The position numbers were made by a program, and so were the translations under genes. DNA of 64,000 bases from Croceimicrobium hydrocarbonivorans. Lineage in GTDB: Bacteria; Bacteroidota; Bacteroidia; Flavobacteriales; Schleiferiaceae. Location: the NCBI RefSeq assembly GCF_014524565.1, contig NZ_CP060139.1, positions 2,301,501 to 2,365,500 on the forward strand. Reading direction: 5' to 3'. Within the stretch, counting starts at the first letter, position 1; each line of letters starts with the position of its first letter. Below the pieces are notes generated by a model. It was not told the origin of the DNA. It ran no database searches and saw only the letters and a list, made by a program, of their open reading frames with translations. This document shows, in pieces, positions 52,756 to 61,698 of this stretch.

Positions 52756-52857
52756 ATGAAGAAGAACATCGCAATCTTTCTGGGGGCCCTATGTTTATTG
52801 TTTGCCTGCCAAAATGAGGAGGGGGAATCTGTTTCTTTAAAGGATTGTAGCTTTTAA
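52756..52857 (+). CDS. Tiny lipoprotein (33 aa)
   Basis: The protein has 33 codons: a lysine start, a hydrophobic stretch (IAIFLGALCLLFAC), a lipobox with the lipidated Cys at 18, then QNEEGESVSLKDCSF. The signal sequence is complete, but the mature peptide has only 16 residues, with one further Cys. It lies 5 nt before the membrane-thioredoxin-like gene and is probably co-transcribed with it. It could be a genuine micro-lipoprotein or the start of a truncated gene; no downstream continuation in another frame is obvious. Confidence 0.5.
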   Translation: MKKNIAIFLGALCLLFACQNEEGESVSLKDCSF

Positions 52858-52862
52858 GAGCC

Positions 52863-53648
52863 ATGGGGTACTTTAAGAAAATTGCAATCGGTCTTATTTG
52901 GGCTTTCGTCTTTTTTGTCCTTCGAAACTTAAGCTTTCAATACGATGATATTATCGTTGTTTTAGACTCTCTGGCTTTGGGTTTTTTAGTGGGTAAATTA
53001 CCACAGCGACTATGGCAGTGGATGGTTATCGTGGCTTTGGCCTTGCCTTTATCTGATATTCCCACTATCCTTTTTAACAGTACTCTTCCCCTCTTAATAG
53101 CCTATTTTACGTTTCAGAAAAAACAGCCTTGGACCTTTTACCTATTATACTTATTAATACCTATTTCCATGCTAGGGGTTTGGGTTTATCGCTCTGAGGT
53201 TAATGGTGTAGAAATTGAGGATACTTCGTCTGATGAACTTCAGTTATATCCATTTCAAAAAGGTTTTAAGGAAGCTTACCAGTTTAGTCCCGATACCACC
53301 TACTTTCTGAGCTATTGGCATTTGGGTTGTTCAGCCTGCATCCGGCAAGATCGAAGTCTGAGAATTTTTGCCTATCGACACAAGGGGGAGGCGCTTAAGG
53401 TTTTATCGGTTTATTTGGGGGACACGACTAATAGGCGCTTTCAGCCAAGTCTTGAATTGTATCATCAGGACTTTCCAAATTTCTATGATCGGAATCAAAT
53501 GGTGCAAAAAAAGTTTCAACAGAATGTTGGTCCTGCATTGCTTTTAATCAAGGATGGAGAGCCTTGCATGTTATGGAGAGGTTTTACTTTCGATAGCTGG
53601 CGGGAGTATTTTATGCAGTTTTATTGGGATCAATATTTAGAAGATTGA
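52863..53648 (+). CDS. Membrane-anchored thioredoxin-like protein
   Basis: The protein has 261 residues. Four to five N-terminal membrane helices (about 5-105) are followed by a periplasmic domain from about 115. That domain contains FLSYWHLGCSACIRQ (CSAC, about 154-168), a strand-turn LKVLSVYLGD, and near the end PALLLIKDGEPCMLWRG, which parallels the cis-Pro and following strand of a thioredoxin fold (GPALLL). A disulfide or thiol-reductase role is therefore plausible, possibly in redox-coupled envelope maturation. The family is not identified. It follows the 33-aa lipoprotein with its own cysteine. Confidence 0.6.
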   Translation: MGYFKKIAIGLIWAFVFFVLRNLSFQYDDIIVVLDSLALGFLVGKLPQRLWQWMVIVALALPLSDIPTILFNSTLPLLIAYFTFQKKQPWTFYLLYLLIPISMLGVWVYRSEVNGVEIEDTSSDELQLYPFQKGFKEAYQFSPDTTYFLSYWHLGCSACIRQDRSLRIFAYRHKGEALKVLSVYLGDTTNRRFQPSLELYHQDFPNFYDRNQMVQKKFQQNVGPALLLIKDGEPCMLWRGFTFDSWREYFMQFYWDQYLED

Positions 53649-53691
53649 AGGCTTGTTACGCAGGCGGCTAAGCAAATGCGGCAAATGCCTT

Positions 53692-53723
53692 ATTGATGGC
53701 GCTGGCCACAGCATCTAGTTTTG
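53692..53723 (+). promoter_or_regulatory. Promoter of the 53752 lipoprotein gene
   Basis: ATTG (53692-53695), 20 bp, TAGTTTTG (53716-53723), exact for the -7 element. The ATG is 28 nt further on. Confidence 0.5.
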
Positions 53724-53751
53724 GCCTAAATCAATTTAAACCCCCATTTTT

Positions 53752-54363
53752 ATGAAACGTCTGCTAATCTTACCATTGCTCGCATTAAGTTTAATCGCCT
53801 GTGAAAAGGATGATGACTCTACAACGAATGATCCGGGTAATAATGGTAACAGCAATCCTTCAGCCTTAACCAATAACATGATTTCAGTAGGCACTGATAG
53901 CACCAGCTTAAACAAGTACAGTGCTTATGTCGCCACTGATGTGAATACCAATAAAACCTATTTCGACATTTTCATTTATAAGGATGATGTATTGGACCGC
54001 AAGCAATACATGTTATTGCATCTTACTGAAATTCCAACTGCTTCTAAAACCCTGAACTGGCAAAGTGGTGCCAATGCTCCAGGAGCTATTAAGGCGGATG
54101 AATTTGTGATTTATCCCAAGGTGAATGATAAACGTTGGTTTGGTGTGTATTCCGTAAGTGGTTACGAAACGACCGGAACCATGCAGGCCACAGTTAACAA
54201 TGGCAAACTCACCCTTTCTTACGAGGACATTGAGTTGGCCGATGAGTTTATTTCGGTGAACGTAACTGAGCGCAAGAAATGCAGCGGTAAACTCACCTTC
54301 TTATTATCAGATTTACAAGGGCTTACTACTACCGCCCAAACGCTTGATTTGGTTGCAGAATAG
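53752..54363 (+). CDS. Surface lipoprotein, unknown
   Basis: The protein has 203 residues. The lipobox SLIAC puts the lipidated Cys at 17, followed by EKDDDSTT, a good match to the K-(D/E)2 lipoprotein export signal of Bacteroidota, so it is probably exposed on the cell surface. An Asn/Gly/Ser-rich linker (about 25-40) precedes a compact beta-rich domain. No family is recognised. It is transcribed alone, with its own promoter and a strong terminator right after it. Confidence 0.7.
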   Translation: MKRLLILPLLALSLIACEKDDDSTTNDPGNNGNSNPSALTNNMISVGTDSTSLNKYSAYVATDVNTNKTYFDIFIYKDDVLDRKQYMLLHLTEIPTASKTLNWQSGANAPGAIKADEFVIYPKVNDKRWFGVYSVSGYETTGTMQATVNNGKLTLSYEDIELADEFISVNVTERKKCSGKLTFLLSDLQGLTTTAQTLDLVAE

Positions 54364-54383
54364 TATTTTCTGCTTATCGGAGG

Positions 54384-54413
54384 CCGCCTGGTTAGAACCA
54401 GGCGGTTTTTTTT
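54384..54413 (+). terminator. Terminator after the lipoprotein gene
   Basis: A 10-bp perfect stem (54384-54393 with 54396-54405) with a 2-nt centre is followed by eight T. Confidence 0.9.
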
Positions 54414-54422
54414 GCTCCCTAT

Positions 54423-55247
54423 TTAAGGCCGACCCGTTTTGTCCTGATCCAAAATCCTTTGCATCTCTGTTTTAAGCTCTGTTGATACTAAGGGCGTCAA
54501 GGCCATGGTTTGCAGGTTTAAAGCATAGAACTCAATCGGTTCTTCATATTTGTAAATGTCATTCTCATTTAAATCCAGGCGTGTTTCGATCGCAATTAAG
54601 GGGCTTCCTTCCATGGGTTTAAAATCAATTGCCTGATGATGGGCAATTTTAAATTCCTTTAGTTTTTGATTTTGAATACTGTATACAAATAGTTTTTGAT
54701 GATCCAGATCATCCAGAACGGCATCATGATTATTATCCTCCGTGCTGGCTTTGAAGAGTAAAACCTTATTGCTGTCATTGCGGTAATAGGCCCATTGGCT
54801 TACTGCTACTAATTGATCGAAAACCTTTCTACGACTTTCATCTTGATGATTGTAGATCACAAAATTGTTGTGAAGCCCGATTTGATATTGGAAATAACCT
54901 TTGAAAGAATTCAGCAACTCACCAGAGCCAAACTTATAATTCTCCCGACCATCACGGGGTTCTTGATTTTTTTGTCCCACGGCTATCAGGTAGTAGGATC
55001 CTATGGTATCTAATCGTACCGGATCGTAAAAACTCAAGCTTTGTTTTACAGTAGGGGCCTCAGGATCGGCATTGGGATTCTCCGGATCTTGAATTAAAAC
55101 TCCAGTTTCCTGGCGCTGCGGAGAGTCGAAAAACTCATCCACAAGCCAAATTCCTAAACCCAGGAGAATACTGCCAGCACCGATAATGAGTACAATGGTG
55201 CCAATTATGGCCAAGAGTTTTTGATTATAACGATTGAGTTTCGACAT
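54423..55247 (-). CDS. Single-pass membrane protein, unknown
   Basis: The protein has 274 residues. An N-terminal membrane helix (about 11-34, KLLAIIGTIVLIIGAGSILL) anchors a soluble domain of about 235 residues. That domain has repeated short beta stretches with many Asn, Asp and Gln residues (e.g. NNHDAVLDDLDHQKLFVYSI), as in propeller-like or WD-type folds, but no repeat register can be defined. It is transcribed alone, convergent with the lipoprotein gene. Function unknown. Confidence 0.6.
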   Translation of the reverse strand: MSKLNRYNQKLLAIIGTIVLIIGAGSILLGLGIWLVDEFFDSPQRQETGVLIQDPENPNADPEAPTVKQSLSFYDPVRLDTIGSYYLIAVGQKNQEPRDGRENYKFGSGELLNSFKGYFQYQIGLHNNFVIYNHQDESRRKVFDQLVAVSQWAYYRNDSNKVLLFKASTEDNNHDAVLDDLDHQKLFVYSIQNQKLKEFKIAHHQAIDFKPMEGSPLIAIETRLDLNENDIYKYEEPIEFYALNLQTMALTPLVSTELKTEMQRILDQDKTGRP

Positions 55248-55326
55248 AATTAGATTTTGTAAGCAAACTGAGCTTTTCTGTCTTTAGTATAAAGACCATC
55301 TTAAGCCTTGATCTTATTCCAATAAA

Positions 55327-55359
55327 AAAGCCCGTCATGTATAAAACGAAACGGGCTTT
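55327..55359 (-). terminator. Terminator of the M1 peptidase gene
   Basis: Arms AAAGCCCGT (55327-55335) and ACGGGCTTT (55351-55359) are followed on the minus strand by a T tract, 18 nt after the stop codon of the peptidase gene. Confidence 0.8.
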
Positions 55360-55377
55360 GCTGAAATTCTTTAGCTA

Positions 55378-57258
55378 TTATTCTTTCCAGTCCAATAACG
55401 CGTCCATCGTTTCGCGGCTTACCGCGTGGTAATTAGGACGGGCTTTAGTGTAAATGTCTTTCGCCATCTTATCCTGACCAGCACTTAATAAGGCCTTATA
55501 GGTAGGGGTTAAGAATTTACGACGACCCACTGAAGTTAAGAAGCTTTCCACCTTAGGATATACTGCTTCGTATCCGGCAGCAATGGTAGGTTGGAACCAA
55601 GCGGCGGAGATTTCACTATTTCCGCTGGCACTTAAACCATAGGCTTCGTCCAATTGTGCTAATTGCTCTAAGCTGGTACTGTCTGGCAAGCTATTAATAA
55701 GGTGCAACCACTCATGGGTGGTCCAGGCATCAGTAATAGTGCTGGCAGGCAGATCTCCACTGCTTAAGAATGTGTTTAGAGCAGCATCTACTTTTTGGAA
55801 GCGATCGCTTTGTACTTCGGGTAAATTATCTGGAATACCAGTTTCGTAAATCCAGGTATCTCCTTTAATAGCCGCATATTCCTCTTCGCTTAAAAGGTTC
55901 TCCTTTAAGTAAGTGATAAACTCTTCGGTAGTCATCACTTCAAATTTGTGACCTTGGAAGTAGTTTTTCAAGAACTCGTCAAAACGCTCACGACCCACTC
56001 TTTCTTCAATTAAGCGCAGGAAGAAATAACCTTTGTCATAAGGAATGCTGGTAACGCCATCATCCGGATTACGCCCTTCCAAATCCAATTTTAATTTGGT
56101 GTCATTAGGTACTTCTTTCAGCATTTCGACGGCAGCTTCTTGTAGGCCTGCACGAGTAAGACTAGCTAACATTTCGGAGTATTCATGGCCATAAACCGCT
56201 TCCATAATACGGTGCTCGAAGTACACGGTAAAACCTTCGTTTAACCAGAAATCATCCCAGGTGGCATTAGTTACCAGGTTGCCACTCCAGCTATGCGCCA
56301 ACTCATGTGCTACTAAGCTCACCAAAGAACGGTCGCCCGCCAGGATGGTAGGGGTGGCAAAGGTTAAGCGTGGGTTCTCCATCCCGCCAAAGGGGAAAGA
56401 GGGAGGTAAAACGATCAGGTCATAGCGTCCCCAGGCATAAGGACCATACAGACCTTCGGCGGCCTGAACCATTTTTTCAAGATCGGCAAATTCGTAGGCT
56501 GAGGTATCTAAAAGCGAGGGCTCAGCATAAACTCCAGTGCGATCACTAATTGCTTCGAAACGCACATTACCCACAGCCATTGCCAATAAATAAGATGGGA
56601 TGGCTTGGGGCATTTGGAATTTATAAACACCATCATCCAAGCGTTCCATAGGGTTGGAAGCACTCATAAGGGCAATCATATCTTTAGGTACGCTCACCTT
56701 GGCATCATAGGTAAAACGAATACCGGGGCTGTCTTGAGTAGGTACCCAGGAGCGGGCTAATATCGCCTGACTTTGGGTAAAGAGGAAGGGGTGATTTTTA
56801 TCGGCAGTTTGAGCGGGATCTAACCATTGCAGAGCGCGAGCATCATCACCAGTACGGTAATAGATACTTACTTTTTTAGAGCTTTCGCCGATGGGAATAC
56901 GCAATCCCTGACCTAAGTGATGATCGAATGGACTTAAAGCAAAATTTACCAAATCGCCATCCACTTTAATGGAGTCGATTTGCAAATCGTAGATGTCGAA
57001 GAAAATGTTTTGAGCACCGGCTTGTACCTCGATATCCCAATTGGCCACGGCACTGATTTCCTTCTTTTCGAAGTTTACATCAGCAATCCAATTCAGGTGC
57101 TTTACTTTGGCATCAGCCTGGGCATAGGAATGCGGATCCTGCCCGGTTTTCATGGCTTCTTCACTAAGCATCATGCTTTCTTTTTCTTTGGTTGGAGCGT
57201 TTTGGCAAGAAATTAAGGCCAGAACAGGAAGTCCTAGCAGGAATGATCTCATTCTCAT
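55378..57258 (-). CDS. M1-family metallopeptidase lipoprotein
   Basis: The protein has 626 residues. The lipobox ALISC puts the lipidated Cys at 18. The peptidase core has GGMEN (291-295) for substrate N-terminus binding and the zinc site His318-Glu319-x-x-His322 with Glu341 in WLNEGF. The spacing and the C-terminal helical part are closest to the leukotriene-A4-hydrolase/aminopeptidase branch. It should trim N-terminal residues from peptides in the periplasm or at the surface. It is divergent from the phage-holin-family gene with only 39 nt between the starts, and has its own terminator. Confidence 0.93.
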   Translation of the reverse strand: MRMRSFLLGLPVLALISCQNAPTKEKESMMLSEEAMKTGQDPHSYAQADAKVKHLNWIADVNFEKKEISAVANWDIEVQAGAQNIFFDIYDLQIDSIKVDGDLVNFALSPFDHHLGQGLRIPIGESSKKVSIYYRTGDDARALQWLDPAQTADKNHPFLFTQSQAILARSWVPTQDSPGIRFTYDAKVSVPKDMIALMSASNPMERLDDGVYKFQMPQAIPSYLLAMAVGNVRFEAISDRTGVYAEPSLLDTSAYEFADLEKMVQAAEGLYGPYAWGRYDLIVLPPSFPFGGMENPRLTFATPTILAGDRSLVSLVAHELAHSWSGNLVTNATWDDFWLNEGFTVYFEHRIMEAVYGHEYSEMLASLTRAGLQEAAVEMLKEVPNDTKLKLDLEGRNPDDGVTSIPYDKGYFFLRLIEERVGRERFDEFLKNYFQGHKFEVMTTEEFITYLKENLLSEEEYAAIKGDTWIYETGIPDNLPEVQSDRFQKVDAALNTFLSSGDLPASTITDAWTTHEWLHLINSLPDSTSLEQLAQLDEAYGLSASGNSEISAAWFQPTIAAGYEAVYPKVESFLTSVGRRKFLTPTYKALLSAGQDKMAKDIYTKARPNYHAVSRETMDALLDWKE

Positions 57259-57297
57259 CTTTCACTTAAATTTGGAATCGCAAGTTAAGTTTTAGCT

Positions 57298-57663
57298 ATG
57301 AGAAGTATTCTATTAAGACTATTGGTTAATACCCTAAGCGTATTTTTTACTGCCTGGATTTTAGGTGATGCCGTTCGACTGGATGGATTTACCAGTGCCA
57401 TTGGGGTGGCAATTGTGCTGGGCCTTCTCAATGTGTTTATAAAACCCCTGTTGGTGATTTTTACTTTGCCGGCTACACTCTTCACTTTTGGACTTTTCCT
57501 ATTTGTGATTAATGCTTTGGTTATAATGTTGGCCGACTCCATGTTAAGCAGCTTCCACGTAGCCAATTTTTGGTGGGCCCTCTTATTTTCTCTTGTTTTG
57601 AGTTTCATTAACTCTCTGCTCCGAAATCTTGGAGAAGATCGCCAGAGTCAGGAGCCTTATTAA
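57298..57663 (+). CDS. PF04020-type (phage holin family) membrane protein
   Basis: The protein has 121 residues with four membrane helices. It starts LLRLLVNTLSVFFTAWIL, contains VAIVLGLLNVFIKPLLVIFTLPATLFTFGLFLF (about 39-71, split by the IKP motif) and ends FSLVLSFINSLL. This is the widespread bacterial family named after holins, present in non-phage contexts and of unknown function. No other phage gene is near, so it is not a prophage marker. Its stop codon directly touches that of the convergent gene at 57664. Confidence 0.85.
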   Translation: MRSILLRLLVNTLSVFFTAWILGDAVRLDGFTSAIGVAIVLGLLNVFIKPLLVIFTLPATLFTFGLFLFVINALVIMLADSMLSSFHVANFWWALLFSLVLSFINSLLRNLGEDRQSQEPY

Positions 57664-58449
57664 TTAGAGCATCAGGCGAAAGCCGAAAAGCCATTCCAGT
57701 TTTTGGGCATCACCATTATAGGCACTGCGATCGTTGAGGAAGGAGGCTTCAACTCCGGTATACAGGCCCCAGCTTGTAAGCAAATGGGCCGAAAGGAAAT
57801 ACTGATGAGGCATTTCGATATCAGAGGCCTTTTCGCCATAACTAAGTGGCACTAGGTTTTTGAGGTGAAAGGTGTAATCAGCCTGTAGTTCCAAAAGGAA
57901 GAAATCAGAGATTAGATAATCGGCCATTAAAGCCGGGCCCAGGCCTACATACCATCCATGAGGAGCCGGAGTAAAAGGATGCTCATATCCCAGGGAGTCT
58001 TTCACAATGAAAGTGCTACCCAAGGCTAAATCCGTAAGATTGAAACCCATGGCCAAAGCCCATCGATCCCGAACCCAGAGGTTCCAATTGAAGTCATGAG
58101 CACCAATCAGAAAATGACTAAAAGTACTGCCTTCCGCCCGAGCGATATCGGTAAAGTCTTCTCCGAAGCCATAGAATATTTCTCCCAAAATCTTATTGCG
58201 GAAAAGATAGCGCATGCCGCCTGCTTCCAGATTGGTGCGGTAGAGGAGGAAGTCGCCTGTCCAGGCATTCACCCGGTGTTTTTCTGGCGGTAGGGCATTG
58301 GGGAATTCCAGATCAACATGGCGAATGGCAAGACCCAGATAAAGTTCATCTGCATAGTAGTCTTCTCCCAAATACTGGAAGGCGCTGAGCTGAGCTTTTA
58401 AAGGGAGATGAAATAGGCCTGCAAAAAGGCAGAGGCTGAATAAGCGCAT
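57664..58449 (-). CDS. Exported outer-membrane-type beta protein
   Basis: The protein has 261 residues. It has a signal peptide (about 1-19, FSLCLFAGLFHLPLKAQ). The rest alternates short hydrophobic and polar strands with many Tyr, Phe and Asp residues (YLGEDYYADELYLGLAIRHVD) and ends in ...EWLFGFRLML, a terminal Leu after aromatic residues, as in outer-membrane barrels. This layout is like the PorP/SprF-type barrels, but I cannot confirm that family. The start overlaps the stop of the upstream gene by one base, so both are translated together. Confidence 0.6.
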   Translation of the reverse strand: MRLFSLCLFAGLFHLPLKAQLSAFQYLGEDYYADELYLGLAIRHVDLEFPNALPPEKHRVNAWTGDFLLYRTNLEAGGMRYLFRNKILGEIFYGFGEDFTDIARAEGSTFSHFLIGAHDFNWNLWVRDRWALAMGFNLTDLALGSTFIVKDSLGYEHPFTPAPHGWYVGLGPALMADYLISDFFLLELQADYTFHLKNLVPLSYGEKASDIEMPHQYFLSAHLLTSWGLYTGVEASFLNDRSAYNGDAQKLEWLFGFRLML

Positions 58450-59381
58450 TACTTATTCCATTTCACCAGGGTGATGCCCAAGCCACCGCTAATGTACCAA
58501 CCGATATAGGGGCGGTAACCTGCTTCATAATTGGTAGACATACCGAATTTTTTACCGGTTCGGTCTTTCTTTTCTACCTGGAAGGTACTTAAGCCGATTC
58601 GAAATCCAAGGGGCAGGGAGCCAATGGCATCTTTAGCGGCATCTTCATCAAAGGGAAGAGTGGGATTCTCATAAGGGTCGCTGATGCTGGTTCCGGCAAA
58701 AATGGCGTCCAAATAGAGCAAGCGACCCATGGAGGTAAATTGCTCGCCAAAATTATCGGTCTTGATAAAGACATTGCGAATGGTTCGCGTGCTTAAACCG
58801 GCATAAAGCCCATTGATGGAAGCTTTGCCGAGTCCATCTGCGAAGATATCGGTGCCATTATCATCGGTAACATCATCTACAGAAATGGGACTCGAGAGGT
58901 GATAGTAGCCGGCTCGAAGCATATAGTCGCGACGATTTTTAGCTTGAATACTGATGGATTTCATCGCGAAGACTCTTTCATCATTAAAGTCATTGCCGTC
59001 GGCATCCCATTCGATATCCAGGATCACGGGAGTGGCTTTTACTTTGGTATAGCCAGCAAAGCGGAAGTAGCCTCCTAATTCGAAATTGCTAAAAGAAGGA
59101 GGACTTTTATAGCCGATTTGGGCCATGGTGAGGTAGCTGCGACGGTAGCGATAATCAATACCAATACCTTCTACAGGTTCTACATTCCCCCAAATACCGG
59201 CATTGAAGTTTATGGCGTCCAAATTGAGTACCGGGACATCTACATCAAAGTAGGAGAGGTTGAGGTTCCAGAATGGCCGAAAGTCGGGATTATCATAGGT
59301 GATTTCGTATTGCACATTTTGGGCTTTCAAGCCATTGGAGAGCAAGAAAATCAATAAGATAGCTGCTGTAATATTTTTCAT
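58449..59381 (-). CDS. Exported outer-membrane-type beta protein
   Basis: The protein has 310 residues with a signal peptide ending in LKAQ at about 21. The mature part is beta-rich (FRPFWNLNLSYFDVDVPVLN, RRSYLTMAQIGYKS, GYRPYIGWYISGGLGITLVKW) and ends ...LVKWNK. Strand spacing and aromatic girdles suggest an outer-membrane barrel. It is co-translated with the next gene downstream, so the two may form one complex. Two inverted repeats upstream (59387-59403 and 59429-59448) could control the pair. Confidence 0.6.
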   Translation of the reverse strand: MKNITAAILLIFLLSNGLKAQNVQYEITYDNPDFRPFWNLNLSYFDVDVPVLNLDAINFNAGIWGNVEPVEGIGIDYRYRRSYLTMAQIGYKSPPSFSNFELGGYFRFAGYTKVKATPVILDIEWDADGNDFNDERVFAMKSISIQAKNRRDYMLRAGYYHLSSPISVDDVTDDNGTDIFADGLGKASINGLYAGLSTRTIRNVFIKTDNFGEQFTSMGRLLYLDAIFAGTSISDPYENPTLPFDEDAAKDAIGSLPLGFRIGLSTFQVEKKDRTGKKFGMSTNYEAGYRPYIGWYISGGLGITLVKWNK

Positions 59382-59386
59382 CGGAG

Positions 59387-59448
59387 TTTGATTTTAAATC
59401 AAATGTCCCCGAATGAAAAGGGCTCGGCAATACGGCAATTGCCGTATT
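59387..59448. promoter_or_regulatory. Two inverted repeats before the outer-membrane pair
   Basis: TTTGATTT-T-AAATCAAA (59387-59403) and the perfect 20-bp palindrome AATACGGCAATTGCCGTATT (59429-59448) fill the short gap between the SPOR gene and the outer-membrane genes. The second is followed by T6 on the plus strand, where no gene would need a terminator. Confidence 0.4.
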
Positions 59449-59457
59449 TTTTAGGGC

Positions 59458-61698
59458 TTAGTCAACTTTTAAAACCCAGGCATCAGGATAGCTGGTCATT
59501 AAATTAATCACCTCCTTGTTAGCACTGCGGCGATCTTCAAAATTAGCGTAGGAAACCCGATAAGTATCATTGGCTGCTACATAGAGAAGCTCCATGGATT
59601 TCTTTTTCCTTCGAACGAATTCTTCAGCCATAGCCTTATCCGGGAAGCTGGCAATGATAACATGCCAACGCGGACCACTATTTTCACTAATAGCTTCCTG
59701 AGCGGGGGCTTCAGTTTCTTCGGGCTGGCTTTCGGTGGTATTGGGATTTTCTTGACTTAAATTATCAGCAGGCAGTTCTTCCTTGGGTTCTGGACTTTCG
59801 CCTTGATAAACCATAGCATCGATTTCCTCTGGAGCTTTAAAGTCTTTGGCTTTGAAATTAGAGGGTAAACGACCTCCTAGTTTGTAGCGTTTATCAAGAA
59901 TAGGACGGGTGCTTTTAGGTCTGTTATTAGTGCTGTTAAACCCTGCGCTAAGCTCTTCGTTTTGTGGTGCCGGATCCTCCTCTTCAAATTCGGTATCCGA
60001 TGCACCAGATTCAGAATCCAGCATACTGTCTACAATCGCTTCGGCTCGATTTTGGGCGGCTTTTTCAGCGGCAGCTTTCATTTGAGCTCGGCGCTTCATT
60101 TCGGCCTTTGTGAGTGGGATATTAACTGGGATACGACCTCCTCGTAAATAGGTGGAGTCGATCTTAATCAAACGATAAGGGTCAGCAAATTCTCCAACTC
60201 CTCGAACGGAATCCAAACGGCGACGCTTAATAGAGTCGCGGCGGGACTGCATGGAGTTCTCATAACGCGTTTGCTCCTCCAGTTCCATCATTTCTTTATC
60301 AGTAAGGAAAACGGTATCGCCATATTGGCCAATATAATAGCCGGTTCTGGAGGCTTCCTCACGTTCCGCTTGTAGTACTGAATCTCGGTAGGCACGTTCC
60401 TTATACTCGGAACCCAATACTTCATTAGGATTGTAAACTCGGCCGCTGGCGATCAGGTCCACATCCGGTAACGGGATATTGTAGCGACGGTAATAAGGGA
60501 TATAATTTCGATGGACGGGCGGAAGAGGCCTAGGGCCTTCCAAAGAATCCATTACATCGATATAGTCATTGAAAAGTCCGGATACCAAAGGTTCATAATA
60601 TTCCCAGAAGAACTTTTTTCGATCGAGGTCATCACGGTTATTATAGAAGAACTTCCGCATAAACTGAACTCCTTTAAAATAGCTCAGTCCAAATGGGGTA
60701 GGTGAATCGGCCCAGTCTCCGCAGAAATACCAGCGTAAATGTTCTTGATGGTCGCCAATGATCGCCGGAAATTCATTGGGAAGGTGATGGGAGGCCATAA
60801 TCGAATCGCCTCTTTCGGTAGTATGTATTTTATAGGTAGAGAATACATCATTGGTATCCTTGGCAAAACAGACATCAAACCAATAAGGATAGCGGATGAA
60901 CTCGGGTAAATTATACTGATCAATAAGGTATTCACCGGTGTTAATGATGGGGAGTTCATGCTCTACATCTTTATCCATTTGTAAAACAAAGATGCGCTCC
61001 GTTTCATGCACGAATACCATTCCCGGAATATCGGGATAGTCAAAGGGTTTTTTATAATAATACCGATGCAGGCGTCGCATCCAGCCGGGGATATCCGGGT
61101 TAAGAAGAGTGTCGAGCGAATGGTAATATCGACCGGTCCAGCCAGTGAAATCCAGTTCCAATAAGCGCTGCATTTTAAAGCGCAATTGCAGCGGAGTAGG
61201 AGAGGCCAGGTTGTTGAATTCCGTCAGCGTAAGCTTCCGATTGCGGAACATTTTTTCGAAGAGCTTATAACTCTGTTCCGATAATCCTCCATATACCAAG
61301 CGCGAACGTTCGTTGATATCCCGTCCGTAAACCCACTCATTGGTATAAACGCCATAGGCATCGGTATAGTAGACGTACTCCATGTCGCGCGCCATACTAT
61401 CCAAATCAGCATTGTTAAAAACCGTTAGATCCTTAACTACATATTCCGGTCGGTTCACTGGGAAGAAACCATAGTAGTCCTCACTGATTTCATATTGGGA
61501 ACCATCTGGTTTTACAAACTTCCTATTGGTGGTAATCCAGTTAAAGGAGCGGTGCTCCACGCCAGAAGACTCCAATACAGTTTTGTCTAAAATCAAGCCC
61601 GGAAGCTCGGTTTTAGGGTAAAAGAACCAAACCAAAAAACTCCAAAAGGGAATCAGGATGATAAGGAAGAAGACTATTTTTCGTCCCAGGTACTTCAA
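59458..61698 (-). CDS. Large SPOR-domain envelope protein
   Basis: The protein has 746 residues, apparently starting at TTG 61698. One N-terminal membrane helix (about 9-30, IVFFLIILIPFWSFLVWFFY) is followed by a long periplasmic part rich in Tyr, Arg and Pro, with no recognised family to about 480. Next comes a charged low-complexity region (REEASR..RRRLDSVR, then Glu/Pro/Asn-rich to about 665). The C-terminal ~75 residues are a SPOR domain (WHVIIASFPDKAMAEEFVRRK...YRVSYANF), which binds denuded peptidoglycan glycan strands at division sites. It may act in cell division or envelope assembly. Its neighbour ftsX, divergent, also belongs to division. Confidence 0.7.
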   Translation of the reverse strand: MKYLGRKIVFFLIILIPFWSFLVWFFYPKTELPGLILDKTVLESSGVEHRSFNWITTNRKFVKPDGSQYEISEDYYGFFPVNRPEYVVKDLTVFNNADLDSMARDMEYVYYTDAYGVYTNEWVYGRDINERSRLVYGGLSEQSYKLFEKMFRNRKLTLTEFNNLASPTPLQLRFKMQRLLELDFTGWTGRYYHSLDTLLNPDIPGWMRRLHRYYYKKPFDYPDIPGMVFVHETERIFVLQMDKDVEHELPIINTGEYLIDQYNLPEFIRYPYWFDVCFAKDTNDVFSTYKIHTTERGDSIMASHHLPNEFPAIIGDHQEHLRWYFCGDWADSPTPFGLSYFKGVQFMRKFFYNNRDDLDRKKFFWEYYEPLVSGLFNDYIDVMDSLEGPRPLPPVHRNYIPYYRRYNIPLPDVDLIASGRVYNPNEVLGSEYKERAYRDSVLQAEREEASRTGYYIGQYGDTVFLTDKEMMELEEQTRYENSMQSRRDSIKRRRLDSVRGVGEFADPYRLIKIDSTYLRGGRIPVNIPLTKAEMKRRAQMKAAAEKAAQNRAEAIVDSMLDSESGASDTEFEEEDPAPQNEELSAGFNSTNNRPKSTRPILDKRYKLGGRLPSNFKAKDFKAPEEIDAMVYQGESPEPKEELPADNLSQENPNTTESQPEETEAPAQEAISENSGPRWHVIIASFPDKAMAEEFVRRKKKSMELLYVAANDTYRVSYANFEDRRSANKEVINLMTSYPDAWVLKVD

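Noticed and set aside
57298-57663. Prophage remnant suggested by the phage-holin family name
   Set aside because: This family is widespread in core genomes and no other phage gene is near.
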